Shown in pieces: positions 25,515-33,980 of a DNA stretch of 64,000 nucleotides. Below the pieces are notes generated by a model. It had not been told where the DNA came from, did not search any database, and saw only the letters and a list, made by a program, of their open reading frames with translations. A program made the position numbers and the translations under genes. The DNA lies in assembly GCA_963805255.1 (NCBI GenBank), contig CAWDTK010000010.1:65679-129678 (forward strand), in the 5' to 3' direction. Source of the stretch: Bog-532 sp963805255. Lineage in GTDB: Bacteria; Actinomycetota; Actinomycetes; Streptosporangiales; Streptosporangiaceae. The number at the start of each line of letters is the position of its first letter. Positions within the stretch are counted from its first letter, which is position 1.

Positions 25515-28241
25515 TCACATCTGCCTGGCCGGGTTTCCGCCCCACTGTGCGTGCGGCGGGACTTCCTCGCCTTTCATGAGGAAGGAGTCGGGGGCGAGCA
25601 CGGAGCCATCGCCCATCGTCACGCCGTAGTGGACCATTGCGCCGACCCCGAGGGTGCAGCCGGCGCCGAGCGTGGTCCGGTCGGACTTGAAGGTGCCGTC
25701 CTCCTGGGAGTGGCACTGGATCTTGGTGTTCACGTTGAGTGTGCAGTCGTCCCCGATGGTGGTCAGGGTCCGCTCCGTCAGGTAACAGCCGTCGTCGAAG
25801 ACCCGCCGGCCGGTCCGCACCCCCAGCCCCCGCCAGATCAGGTTCTTGAACGGGGTGCCGTCGAACAGGTGCAGGTACGCCTCCCCGGGTACCTTCCAGA
25901 GGCGTTCGTGGCGCCAGAAGTACGGGTCGTAGATGGAGCAGTACCTCGGCTGCAGCCGGCGGAATGCCTTGAGTGCCCGCTCCACCAGTATGAAGTAGAC
26001 CGGGGTGATCAGGATGCTGAACACGAACAACGCGGCCATCCACAGCTGTGCGTATCCGCCGTAGGAATCGAAGGCGGCCAAGCCGAATACGGTGATCAGG
26101 AAGACCTCCAGCCACCGTCCGGCCAGGAACACACCCATGGTCCGGATGTTGTACCGGTTCTTGGCGGGCAGGCGGCGGCGCAGCTCGTCCTCGGTCCGCA
26201 GATGGTCGAACCGGCTGTCCCGCTCCACCGACCGGGGGATCTCAAAGCACGGCGAGCCCAGCAGGCCCACCCCTTCGCGGATCTCCCCGTCCAGCGGGAT
26301 CATCGTCTTCGTCGCCAGCAGGCAGTTCTCGCCCGTCCTGCCTCCCGCGGGATAGGCGATGTTGTTCCCGATGAAGTTGCGCGGCCCGATCGACACCCGG
26401 GACAGGCGGAAGGACGTGCTGGAAAAGTCGGCGTTCATCATGGACAGCCCGTCGGCGACCATCGTTCCGCTGCCGATGGAGGTCAGGTACGGGGTCTCGT
26501 GCCCGACCTCCGTGCCGAAGTTCGACCCCGTTTGCTCGACCTGCGAAAGGTCGTACCCCAGCCAGCGCAGGTAGTGGACGATGTAGGAGCTGTCACCGAA
26601 GAAATGCGTGAAGAACTTTATGCCCGTCATCCGCGCGATCGCCCGGTGGACCCGGTCGTGGAAACCGTACAGGGGATAGACCCGGCCCGGCTGGATGAAC
26701 AGGTTCAGCACCCGGGGGACGGTGACCACCAACAGCAGGCCGGCGAGCAGGGCACCGAAGAAGAACACGAGGGAGACGGCCGCCGCGTCGATGTAAAGCG
26801 CCCGCGACGTGATCGCATCGGTGCCCGGATTCAGCACCTTGCCCAGCGACGGCACCGCGGTCAGCAGCAGGAACACGCCCCCTTCGACCAGCGGCAGGTA
26901 CAAGAAGAACACACACAGCAACGTGACGGCGCAGAACCTGACCCGGCGCAGCGTGCCGCAGCGAGCCGGGGCGACCCTCAGGTAGTTCACCTCGGTGCGC
27001 TGCGCCGGGGACCCGTGCCACCGCTCGCCGTCCGGCACCGCCTGACCGCTGTACAGCGCGGAGGCGTGCCCGAGCTGCGCCCCCTCGCCCATCGACGTGC
27101 CGATGTCGAGCACGCTCTTCTCGCCGACGAACACATCCTGGCCGAGGGTGACCGGACCGGTCTGGATCCAGCCCGCCTGCGCCCGGTAGCACTGGAAGAA
27201 CGCGTCCTTGCGGATCACCGTGCCCGCGCCGATGGTCAGCAGGTCAGTGCACACCGGCACGTGCTGGGAGAAGATCGCGGCGCCCGCCCCGACCTTGGCG
27301 CCCAGCGCCCTCAGATAAAGCGCATACAGCGGCGAACCGTGGGTCAGGAAAGCCAGCGGGTTCGACCGGACCAGCGTCTTGACGATCCAGAAGCGGACAT
27401 ACGCCAGGCTCCAGATGCGGATCTGCTGGGGCTTCCACCGGCCGATCAGCACCCATTTCGCCAGGATCGGAAGGGTGCACACCACCACGAATCCCGCGCC
27501 GCCGAACAGCACCGCCCGCAGGTAGATGCTGGCAAAACCTGAGCCGGCCGAGATCCACGCATACGCCCGGGCACCGGCCAGTGCGGCCACCCAGGCATAG
27601 CCGAGGAAAAACAGGAACTGCAGCATCCCGCACAAGACGTACTGCCGCGTGCTGGCCGGTGCCGCCACCTCGGCCGGCGCCGGAACCGGCGACCCGGCCG
27701 GGGCGGGCGCGGCGTCCGCCAATGCCGCAGCGAGGCTCCTGATCGTCGGATGCCGGTAGATGTCCCTCATCGACACCGGCGGCAGGTCCCCCCGCTTCCT
27801 GACCCGGGCACAGAACTGCGCCATCAGCATCGAGTCAGCACCCAGGTCATCAAAGAAGTGGCTATCGGCCGGCACCTGCCCGGCATGCAAGACATCCGCC
27901 AGCACCCCAGCCAGGATCCTCTCGGCAGGAGTGGCCGCGGCGTCCGTGAGCGCCGTCGCCAGGCTCCTTATCGTCGGATGCTGGTAGATGTCCCTCATCG
28001 ACACCGGCGGCAGGTCCCCCCGCTTCCTGACCCGGGCACAGAACTGCGCCATCAGCATCGAGTCAGCACCCAGGTCATCGAAGAAGTGGCTATCGGCCGG
28101 CACCCGCTCGGCATGCAAGACATCCGCCAGCACCCCGGCGAGGATCCTCTCAGCGCCGGTCGTCAGGCCGGAGAATCCAGGCTGGGTGGCTGAAGATTGA
28201 GCCAGATCGGCGGTCAAGACCTCGGCCGATTTACTCACCAT
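25515..28241 (-). CDS. Pls/PosA-type NRPS terminal-domain protein with two carrier domains
   Basis: The 908-residue protein has two near-identical phosphopantetheine carrier domains (about 30-100 and 106-176), each with the attachment Ser in DDLGADSMLMAQF, then a region of about 700 residues with several membrane segments separating three hexapeptide-repeat stretches (for example VGAGAAIFSQHVPV, TIGAGTVI, TLGAGCTLGVGAMV). This C-terminal part is the NRPS terminal domain found in epsilon-poly-lysine synthetase (Pls) and PosA. Those enzymes carry an adenylation domain before a single carrier; here it is absent and the carrier is doubled. It would need an activating partner in trans, and the deleted NRPS fragment directly downstream is the likely former partner. 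Loaded substrate and product are unknown. Confidence 0.88.
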   Translation of the reverse strand: MVSKSAEVLTADLAQSSATQPGFSGLTTGAERILAGVLADVLHAERVPADSHFFDDLGADSMLMAQFCARVRKRGDLPPVSMRDIYQHPTIRSLATALTDAAATPAERILAGVLADVLHAGQVPADSHFFDDLGADSMLMAQFCARVRKRGDLPPVSMRDIYRHPTIRSLAAALADAAPAPAGSPVPAPAEVAAPASTRQYVLCGMLQFLFFLGYAWVAALAGARAYAWISAGSGFASIYLRAVLFGGAGFVVVCTLPILAKWVLIGRWKPQQIRIWSLAYVRFWIVKTLVRSNPLAFLTHGSPLYALYLRALGAKVGAGAAIFSQHVPVCTDLLTIGAGTVIRKDAFFQCYRAQAGWIQTGPVTLGQDVFVGEKSVLDIGTSMGEGAQLGHASALYSGQAVPDGERWHGSPAQRTEVNYLRVAPARCGTLRRVRFCAVTLLCVFFLYLPLVEGGVFLLLTAVPSLGKVLNPGTDAITSRALYIDAAAVSLVFFFGALLAGLLLVVTVPRVLNLFIQPGRVYPLYGFHDRVHRAIARMTGIKFFTHFFGDSSYIVHYLRWLGYDLSQVEQTGSNFGTEVGHETPYLTSIGSGTMVADGLSMMNADFSSTSFRLSRVSIGPRNFIGNNIAYPAGGRTGENCLLATKTMIPLDGEIREGVGLLGSPCFEIPRSVERDSRFDHLRTEDELRRRLPAKNRYNIRTMGVFLAGRWLEVFLITVFGLAAFDSYGGYAQLWMAALFVFSILITPVYFILVERALKAFRRLQPRYCSIYDPYFWRHERLWKVPGEAYLHLFDGTPFKNLIWRGLGVRTGRRVFDDGCYLTERTLTTIGDDCTLNVNTKIQCHSQEDGTFKSDRTTLGAGCTLGVGAMVHYGVTMGDGSVLAPDSFLMKGEEVPPHAQWGGNPARQM
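27696..28151 (-). repeat. Tandem 228-bp duplication encoding the two carrier domains
   Basis: Two adjacent 76-codon units (28151-27924 and 27923-27696) are almost identical at DNA level through the DDLGADSML core, differing at only a few codons such as AERV/AGQV and YQHP/YRHP. The similarity indicates recent duplication or gene conversion. Confidence 0.85.
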
Positions 28242-28310
28242 GTAAAGCTCCTTGAATCAAAAGTCGTCAATTCGTGACCGGTTCCGGCAGGCACGTGACA
28301 TGCGTGCCGG

Positions 28311-28502
28311 TCACCGGGCCGATGGCGCGGGTTCAGGCTGCCGGGAACCGGCGGTCGGCCCGGCGGAGCCGGGCACGCGATCGAAGAAACCCGCCGACAG
28401 GGTGTGCAGGTGCGCGAACACCCGGGTCCGCAGCCGGTGCAGGAAGTTCTCCCCGATCCAGGTGGCCAGGTGCTCATCGGCGAAACGGTGACCCCAGCCC
28501 AT
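28311..28502 (-). pseudogene. ABC exporter transmembrane-domain fragment
   Basis: Sixty-three residues, of which ATWIGENFLHRLRTRVFAHL and the following HTLSAGFFDR match the conserved stretch of type I ABC exporter membrane domains (WxGERxLxxLRxRxFxHLxxLxxxFFD). Both the preceding and following parts are missing, including the nucleotide-binding domain. It lies just upstream of the carrier-domain gene on the same strand, where NRPS clusters often hold exporters. Confidence 0.6.
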
Positions 28503-28679
28503 GGTGCTCAACTCCCTCCCGTTTCGGCCGTTCACCTCATTCAGCTCGCAGCACACCCCACGCTCCTGTGCCCAGCCTGAGCGTTACCTCTCGACTCTCG
28601 CAGTTATGCCGACAGGTCTTCCCAGGCCAGGGGGATGGCGTGGACTTCTTCGTATGCCGGGCGAAGACGCCGCGGGCGA

Positions 28680-28945
28680 GGACGGCGAGGACCGGGAGAA
28701 GCTGCCCGGGGAGGAGGGCACCCGCCGGTTCGGGCATTCCAAGGACCACCGGGACGACCTGCCGCAGGTGGTGATCGCGATGGCGGTCACCCGGGACGGC
28801 ATCCCGGTGCGCTACTGGACCTTCCCCGGCAACGAGCAAGACCAGAAGATCATCCGCACAGTGAAGGACGACCTGGGCACGTGGAACCTGTGCCGCCTGG
28901 TGCGGGTCGCCGACCGCAGGTTCGCCTCCGCGCGCCTACCTACCT
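28680..28945 (+). pseudogene. IS1634-like transposase fragment
   Basis: The segment GHSKDHRDDLPQVVIAMAVT, followed by RDGIPVRYWTFPGN and VADRRFASA, is typical of the central part of IS1634-type DDE transposases. Neither end of the gene nor terminal repeats can be found. Confidence 0.6.
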
Positions 28946-28984
28946 GGACTCCCGGTAGCTTCGATCCTGGTGGTTTATTCGTGT

Positions 28985-29222
28985 TCATGCGGCTAGGGCC
29001 AGTTCGAGGTGGGTGAGGTGGCTTGTTCGCCGCCGGTCGAGGGGCTGGTGGTTCCAGTAGGCGTCGAGGCGGATGAGTTGAGGGCGGTCGCGGAGTAGAT
29101 GTGCTCGAGGCGGGTCTTGGGCAGGCCGCGGTAGTGGGCGCGGCGGGATCCGCAGACGGCGACGGTTTGCCGGATGGTTCCTTCGGCGCCGGCGCGCCGG
29201 GCTTAGCCGGCCTGGAAGTCTT
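28985..29222 (-). pseudogene. C-terminal fragment of a DDE transposase
   Basis: Read on the minus strand, IRQTVAVCGSRRAHYRGLPK and then TRLEHIYSATALNLIRLDAY end at a TGA (28985-28987) after LELALAA, the usual C terminus of IS1182-like or related transposases. An in-frame TAA near 29204 and the lack of a 5' part show it is a relic. Confidence 0.55.
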
Positions 29223-29537
29223 TAGTGTTCTGCGTGGTCCGGCCTTCGGCTTGGGCCTAGGACGGCACTGAATAACTCGCGAACCCTGATGGGCGTGTTT
29301 TGCCGGCATCGTGTTCGATTCCCTGGGAGAATCGTGCCATGCAGGGGATGACGCGACCGGACCGGGACTTGTGGGACGCGGGCGAGGTCACCGGGCACTT
29401 GGTGCCGCCGGGCAGCGTGTTCGCGTTCCTGGCCGAGCACCGCACCGAGCTGTTCCCCGACAGCTTCACCGCGGACTTGTTCCCGTCGCGGACCGGGCGC
29501 CCGTCGCTGCCGGCGGACCTGGTCGGGTCGGTGCTAG

Positions 29538-30502
29538 GGCGTGTCCCGTGGATCATGGGACGGGGTCGCGTAGCCAGATGCTGATCGAGGCGACGTCGAT
29601 GGTGCCTTGGTAGATGCGCTCGCGCTTGTCGTAGCGGGTGGCCACGGCGCGGAACTGCTTGAGCTTGCTGAAGCAGCGTTCGACGGTGTTGCGCTTCTTG
29701 TACCACCCGTCGTCGAAGACCGGCGGCAGGCCGCCGGAGCGGCCACGGTTGCGGCGGTGGGCTTTCTGGTCTTCCTTGACGGGGATAACCGCCTTGATAC
29801 GGTGCTGCCGCAGGTAGGCGCGGTTGCCGGCGGAGGAGTAGGCCTTGTCCGCCATCGCGCGGCCGGGCCGGCTGCGGGGCCTGCCCAGGCCGCGCCGCTG
29901 GATGCGGACCGCGTCCATCAGCGGGATGAACCGGGGGGAGTCGCCGTGCTGGCCGGGGCTTGTCAGCCGGGCGACGGGGCGGCAGCGCAGGTCAGCGGCC
30001 AGGTGGATCTTGGTGGTCAGCCCGCCGCGGGAGCGGCCGATCGCTTCCCGGCCAGATTTCTTGTCATTCGCTGGAGCCCCCTGTGCGGTCATCAGCAGCC
30101 GGTGCATGGCGGGCCCCGGCCGCGTGCTGATGGGCCCGGGTGACCGTCGAGTCGGCGCTGACCGTCCAGTCCTTGCCCTCGGCCTCATCACACCCGGCCC
30201 GCAGCCCGTCCAGGGCCTTTTCCCAGGTTCCATCCAGTGACCAGCGGCGATGCCGGTTATAGATGGTCTTCCAGTTCCCGAAGCCCTCCGGCAGGTCCCG
30301 CCACGGGCAGCCCGCCCGGGCACGGAAGAAGATCCCGTTGATCACCGTCCGGTGATCGGCCCACCGGCCGCCCTGCCGGGGATCGGCGGGCAAGAACGCC
30401 CGCAGCCGCTCCCACTCCTCATCAGTCAGGTCATGACGTTTCAGTCGCTCAAGCACCTTACTGATCTACAGCATCAGGCCTCGAAGATCCACGGGACACG
30501 CC
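29538..30502 (-). mobile_element. IS5-family (IS427-type) element
   Basis: The 965-bp element has ends ggcgtgtcccgtggatc and the exact complement, and CTAG target duplication (29534-29537 and 30503-30506). It is inserted in the IS1182 transposase gene. Confidence 0.9.
29553..30456 (-). CDS. IS5-family transposase in two overlapping frames
   Basis: The first frame (30456-30064) encodes the N-terminal half (LTDEEWERLRAFLPADP and the first Asp in VSADSTVTRAHQHA). The second frame (to 29553) encodes the rest, with the second Asp in MADKAYSSAGNRAYL and the Glu in RNTVERCFSKLKQFR. The frames overlap near 30075, where a run of five G lies, and the second is +1 to the first. Programmed frameshifting is known in IS427-type elements, so an active fusion product is possible; a plain mutation would look the same. 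Confidence 0.75.
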
Positions 30503-32248
30503 CTAGTGCTCAAGGAGCTGTATGACCTGTCGGACACCCAGACCGCGGACGCGCTGAAGTTCGACATCCGGTGGAAGGTGGCCTGCGGCCGGTCGCTGCT
30601 GCAGATGAGCTTCGACCCGTCGGCGCTGGTGTACTGGCGCAAGCGCATCGCGAAGTCGAAGCGCCCGGACCGGGTGTTCGACGCGATGGCGGCGGTGATC
30701 GCGGAGACGGGGCTGCTGCGGGGCCGGCGGAAGCGGTGCGTGGACTCGACGGTTTTCGACGACGCGGTGGCCACGATGGATACTGTGTGCCAGCTGATGG
30801 CCGCGATGCGGAAAGTGGCGCGGGTGGTGCCCGGTGCCGCCGCGGTGATCGTCGGCGTGTGCCAGCTGGACTACTCCAGGCCGGGCAAGCCTGACATCGA
30901 CTGGGACGACCCGGCTGCCAAGGAGCAGCTGGTATCGGATCTGGTGAATGACGCGCTGGCGGTGCTGGCGGAGCTCACCGGGGAGGGCGCGCCGGAGCGG
31001 GACGCCGCCGCGGCGGACGCGCTGGGCCTGCTGGCGCTGGTGGCGGGGCAGGACGTGGAGCCGGCTGGGGGGTCGGACGGGACGGACGGGCGGTGGCGGA
31101 TCGCCCGGAAGGTCGCCCCGGACCGGGTGATCTCGACGGTGGACCGCGAGGCCCGGCACACCCGCAAGTGCAAGTCCAAGCGGCGCGACGGGTTCCGGGG
31201 GCATGTGGCCGCCGAGCCGGAGTCTGGGCTGATCACCGACTGCGAGATGACGATGGCCGCCGGGCCGGGCAGCACGGACGCGGAGAACGGCGTCAAGATG
31301 GCCTGCCGCGACCGGTTTCATGGTGACAGTGCGAGCGCCGGTGACGGCGGGGATGACGCTGCCAGCGCCGGGCAGGGCGCGGATGCCGGCCCTGCGGCGG
31401 CGCAGCCGGGGCCGGGCACGGCCGCCGGGCCGGAGCCTGAAGCGCATCCGGAACCGGGACCTGAGCCTCAGCCGGAACCGGAGCGGGAGGGCACGGGTGA
31501 GCAAGGCCGGGCGGATGACCTGGAGGTTTACGGCGATTCCGCCTACGGCAGCGGGGAGGCCCGCGCCGCCTACCGCGACGCCGGGCATGACACCGTCATC
31601 AAGCCGAAGCCGCTGCGGCCGGCCGTGCCCGGCGGGTTCACCCTCGACGACTTCACCATCAGCGAGGACGACGGCACGGTCACCTGCCCGGCCGGGATCA
31701 CCCGGCCGATGAGCCCCGCCCGGACCGTGACCTTCGGCGCCGCGTGCGCGGGCTGCCCGCTGCGCGAGCGGTGCACCACCGCCAGGGATGGCCGCTCCAT
31801 GACCATCCACCCGCACGAGGGCCTGCTGCGCGCCGCCCGCGCCCAGTCCCGGACGGCGGAATTCAGGCAGGCCTACCCCACCCGGTCAATGATCGAGCGG
31901 GTCATCGCCTGGACCGCCACCCAGAACGGCCGCCGGGTCAAGCTCCGCTACATCGGCACCGCCAAAAACGACGCCTGGCTGCACAACCGGTGCGCCGCAC
32001 TCAACCTGCGCACCCTGCTGCGGCACGGCCTGACCCGCTCCGGCGGGGCGTGGGTGCTGACCTGACCAGCCAGCACACCCCGGCCCGCCCTGGCGGCAGC
32101 CCCTGCGGCCCCCTCCGCGGTTTCTGCTGCCGCGCCGCAGCCGCCCGGCCCGCCGCGCGGCGGGCCAGCGGAAGGTTGCGGGCACCGGAGCCCGGCCAGC
32201 CGGCCACCAGGCCGTCCGCCCGATCCGGGTTGTTCAGTGGCGTCCTAG

Positions 32249-32577
32249 TGGGCCTCGCGGGGCCAGATGGTCAGCTGAGGCCGGTTGCGTTCAGAGGTGG
32301 TGCACGGCTCGCGATGCGCACGTCGGCATGGTCGGTCGCGGCCGACGTGGACCTGTGGGTGGCCGGCCAGCGGGACCAGGGCGCGGAGCCTCCAGCGTGT
32401 GGTGGCGGCTGTCGGGAGATTACGCGGTAGCTACCCTCACGTGATTTCTCAGGCAGGAGCGCTCTTCATGACAGACGTTACGGGGACGAGGTTCACTCCC
32501 ATAACGCCCAGCCCAGCGGACGTGATCTATGTCCATGTGCGAATTACGGGGCTAGGTGCACGGGGGCCGTCCGGAGC
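32249..32577. other. Intergenic stretch after the IS1182 element
   Basis: No secure gene. A 43-codon frame from ATG 32468 (MTDVTGTRFTPITPSPADV) has GGAG upstream and mixed codon use, and it runs 22 bases into the end of the convergent tmsB gene. It could be a small protein or the start of a gene cut off long ago. Confidence 0.35.
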
Positions 32578-33945
32578 TCAGGCGAGCGCCGTGTCGTGAG
32601 CCGGAGGGGCCGTCCCGCCGCCCGGTGCCGTCCCGTTCCCCGCTGCTGTCCCGTTCCCGGTTCCGGGCGCATCCAAGGCTGAGGGCCGTGTCTCCCAGTT
32701 GGGCCGCAGCGGCATGCCAGAATGCCCATCGGGGGTCAGTTTTACGCCCAGCACCTGGTGCAGCTGGATGCGGTTGCGCTCGAAGCCGAGCCTCGATCCG
32801 GCCATGTACAGGCGCCACACCCGGGCGGTCCCCTGGCCGACCTCGGCGACGGCGTCCTTCCAGTGGGCGTCGAGGTTCGCGCACCAGGCGGCCAGCGTCA
32901 TCGCATAGTGCTCGCGGAGGTTCTCCTCGTGCCGGACCTCGAACCCGGCGTCGTGCATCAGCGAGATCAGGTAGCCGGGCCCTTCCAGCTCGCCGTCGGG
33001 GAAGACGTAGCGGTCGATGAACCCGCCCTTGCGGGCGGCGGGCTCGGAGTTGTCCGGCCGGGTGATGCAGTGGTTGAGCAGGCGGCCCTCGGGCCGGAGC
33101 TTGCCGAGGAGGAACCCGAAGTAGCCCGGAAGCTGCCGCACGCCGATGTGCTCGGTCAGCCCGATCGAGCTGACCGCGTCGAACGCGCCCTCCGGGACGT
33201 CCCGGTAATCGATGTGACGGACTTCGGCCAGGCCGGACAGGCCCGCCTTCTCGATCGCGTGGGCGGCCCAGGCGGCCTGCTGCTCGGACAGCGTGACGCC
33301 GAGCGCGCGGACGCCGTATTCGCGGGCCGCGTGCATGACCATGCCGCCCCAGCCGCAGCCGACGTCGAGCAGCCGCATGCCGCCGCGCAGGCCGAGCTTG
33401 CGTGCAACCAGGTCGAACTTGTACTCCTGGGCCTCTTCCAGCGTCGAGTCCGGCGCCGGGTAACAGGCGCAGGTATAGGCCATCGACGGGCCCAGCACCC
33501 ACTCGTAGAACTGGTTGGACACGTCGTAGTGATGCGAGATCGCATTGGCGTCACGGCCTTTGGAGTGCCGCCTGCCAGTGAGCCACCGGCGGCCGGCGTT
33601 CACCTCCTGCGGGGGCGGCGCGAGCCGCGGGACGAGGGTCCGGGGACCGCCGAGCTCGCGGAACAGCCGGAGCCGCTCGGCCAGGTCAAGGTTCATCGAC
33701 TGCGTCCTGGCCATCCGGGCCAGGGCGGTGTACATGTCCCCGTCCACGTCGAGGTGCCCCGACACGTAGGCGCGGGCGAGCCCGAGCGCGCCGGGCGCCT
33801 GCGCCAGGTAGGACACGGCGGCCGGCGACCGCACCGTGATCCGGACCGGCGCGTCCGCCGCGCCCGCACGGCTCCCGTCGTACCCGACGAACTCGACTGG
33901 GGCATTGGGTCCTGCGAAGGTCTTGAAAACTTGCGCTAGCGCCAT
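32578..33945 (-). CDS. tmsB: SAM-dependent fatty-acyl methyltransferase (TmsB/CFA synthase family)
   Basis: The 455-residue protein belongs to the cyclopropane-fatty-acid synthase family. Marks are SHHYDVSNQFYEWVLG, the SAM motif LLDVGCGWGGMV (about residues 189-200), SSIGLTEHIG and GGFIDRYVFPDGEL. Its gene lies 35 bases after an FAD-linked oxidase gene, the pair known as tmsA/tmsB (also bfaA/bfaB), where the methyltransferase adds a methylene group to oleoyl chains on phospholipids and the flavoenzyme reduces it to 10-methylstearoyl (tuberculostearate). The Gly/Thr/Pro-rich C-terminal 40 residues are extra to the family. ATG 33945 follows GAGG at five bases. A true cyclopropane synthase is the alternative; the context argues for TmsB. 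Confidence 0.82.
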   Translation of the reverse strand: MALAQVFKTFAGPNAPVEFVGYDGSRAGAADAPVRITVRSPAAVSYLAQAPGALGLARAYVSGHLDVDGDMYTALARMARTQSMNLDLAERLRLFRELGGPRTLVPRLAPPPQEVNAGRRWLTGRRHSKGRDANAISHHYDVSNQFYEWVLGPSMAYTCACYPAPDSTLEEAQEYKFDLVARKLGLRGGMRLLDVGCGWGGMVMHAAREYGVRALGVTLSEQQAAWAAHAIEKAGLSGLAEVRHIDYRDVPEGAFDAVSSIGLTEHIGVRQLPGYFGFLLGKLRPEGRLLNHCITRPDNSEPAARKGGFIDRYVFPDGELEGPGYLISLMHDAGFEVRHEENLREHYAMTLAAWCANLDAHWKDAVAEVGQGTARVWRLYMAGSRLGFERNRIQLHQVLGVKLTPDGHSGMPLRPNWETRPSALDAPGTGNGTAAGNGTAPGGGTAPPAHDTALA

Positions 33946-33980
33946 GCTTGCCTCGCTTCCGTCGATCTAGCCGTGGCGGT

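Larger units (their letters stand above)
29339..32065 (+). pseudogene. IS1182-family transposase interrupted by IS5
   Basis: The N-terminal part runs from ATG 29339 to 29537 (MTRPDRDLWDAGEVTGHLVP onward), the C-terminal part from 30507 to 32065. Removing the IS5 and one CTAG gives ...GSV-LV-LKELYDLSDTQTADAL in one frame, so the insertion alone broke the gene. The second part has the first Asp in RCVDSTVFDDAV, the second in VYGDSAYGSGEAR and the Glu in SMIERVIAWTATQNGRR, with a Cys cluster CAGCPLRERC between them. A low-complexity Pro/Glu repeat region (31400-31500) lies in the middle. Confidence 0.85.
29261..32244 (+). mobile_element. IS1182-family element carrying a nested IS5
   Basis: Ends gacggcactgaataac (29261 on) and gttgttcagtggcgtc (to 32244) are imperfect inverted repeats, both bordered by CTAG (29257-29260, 32245-32248). 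Without the nested insertion the element is about 2.0 kb. Its transposase is interrupted and should be inactive. Confidence 0.75.

Noticed and set aside
25356..27542. A 728-codon open frame on the plus strand opposite the carrier/terminal-domain gene
   Set aside because: High GC makes long antisense frames common; the minus-strand product has clear carrier and hexapeptide motifs, this one has none.
30503..31816. A 437-codon minus-strand frame opposite the IS1182 transposase
   Set aside because: Low-complexity Arg/Pro/His composition typical of an antisense shadow.
32468..32599. A 43-codon small protein gene
   Set aside because: Start context is acceptable but length, lack of recognisable features and overlap with the end of tmsB make it too weak to call as a gene.
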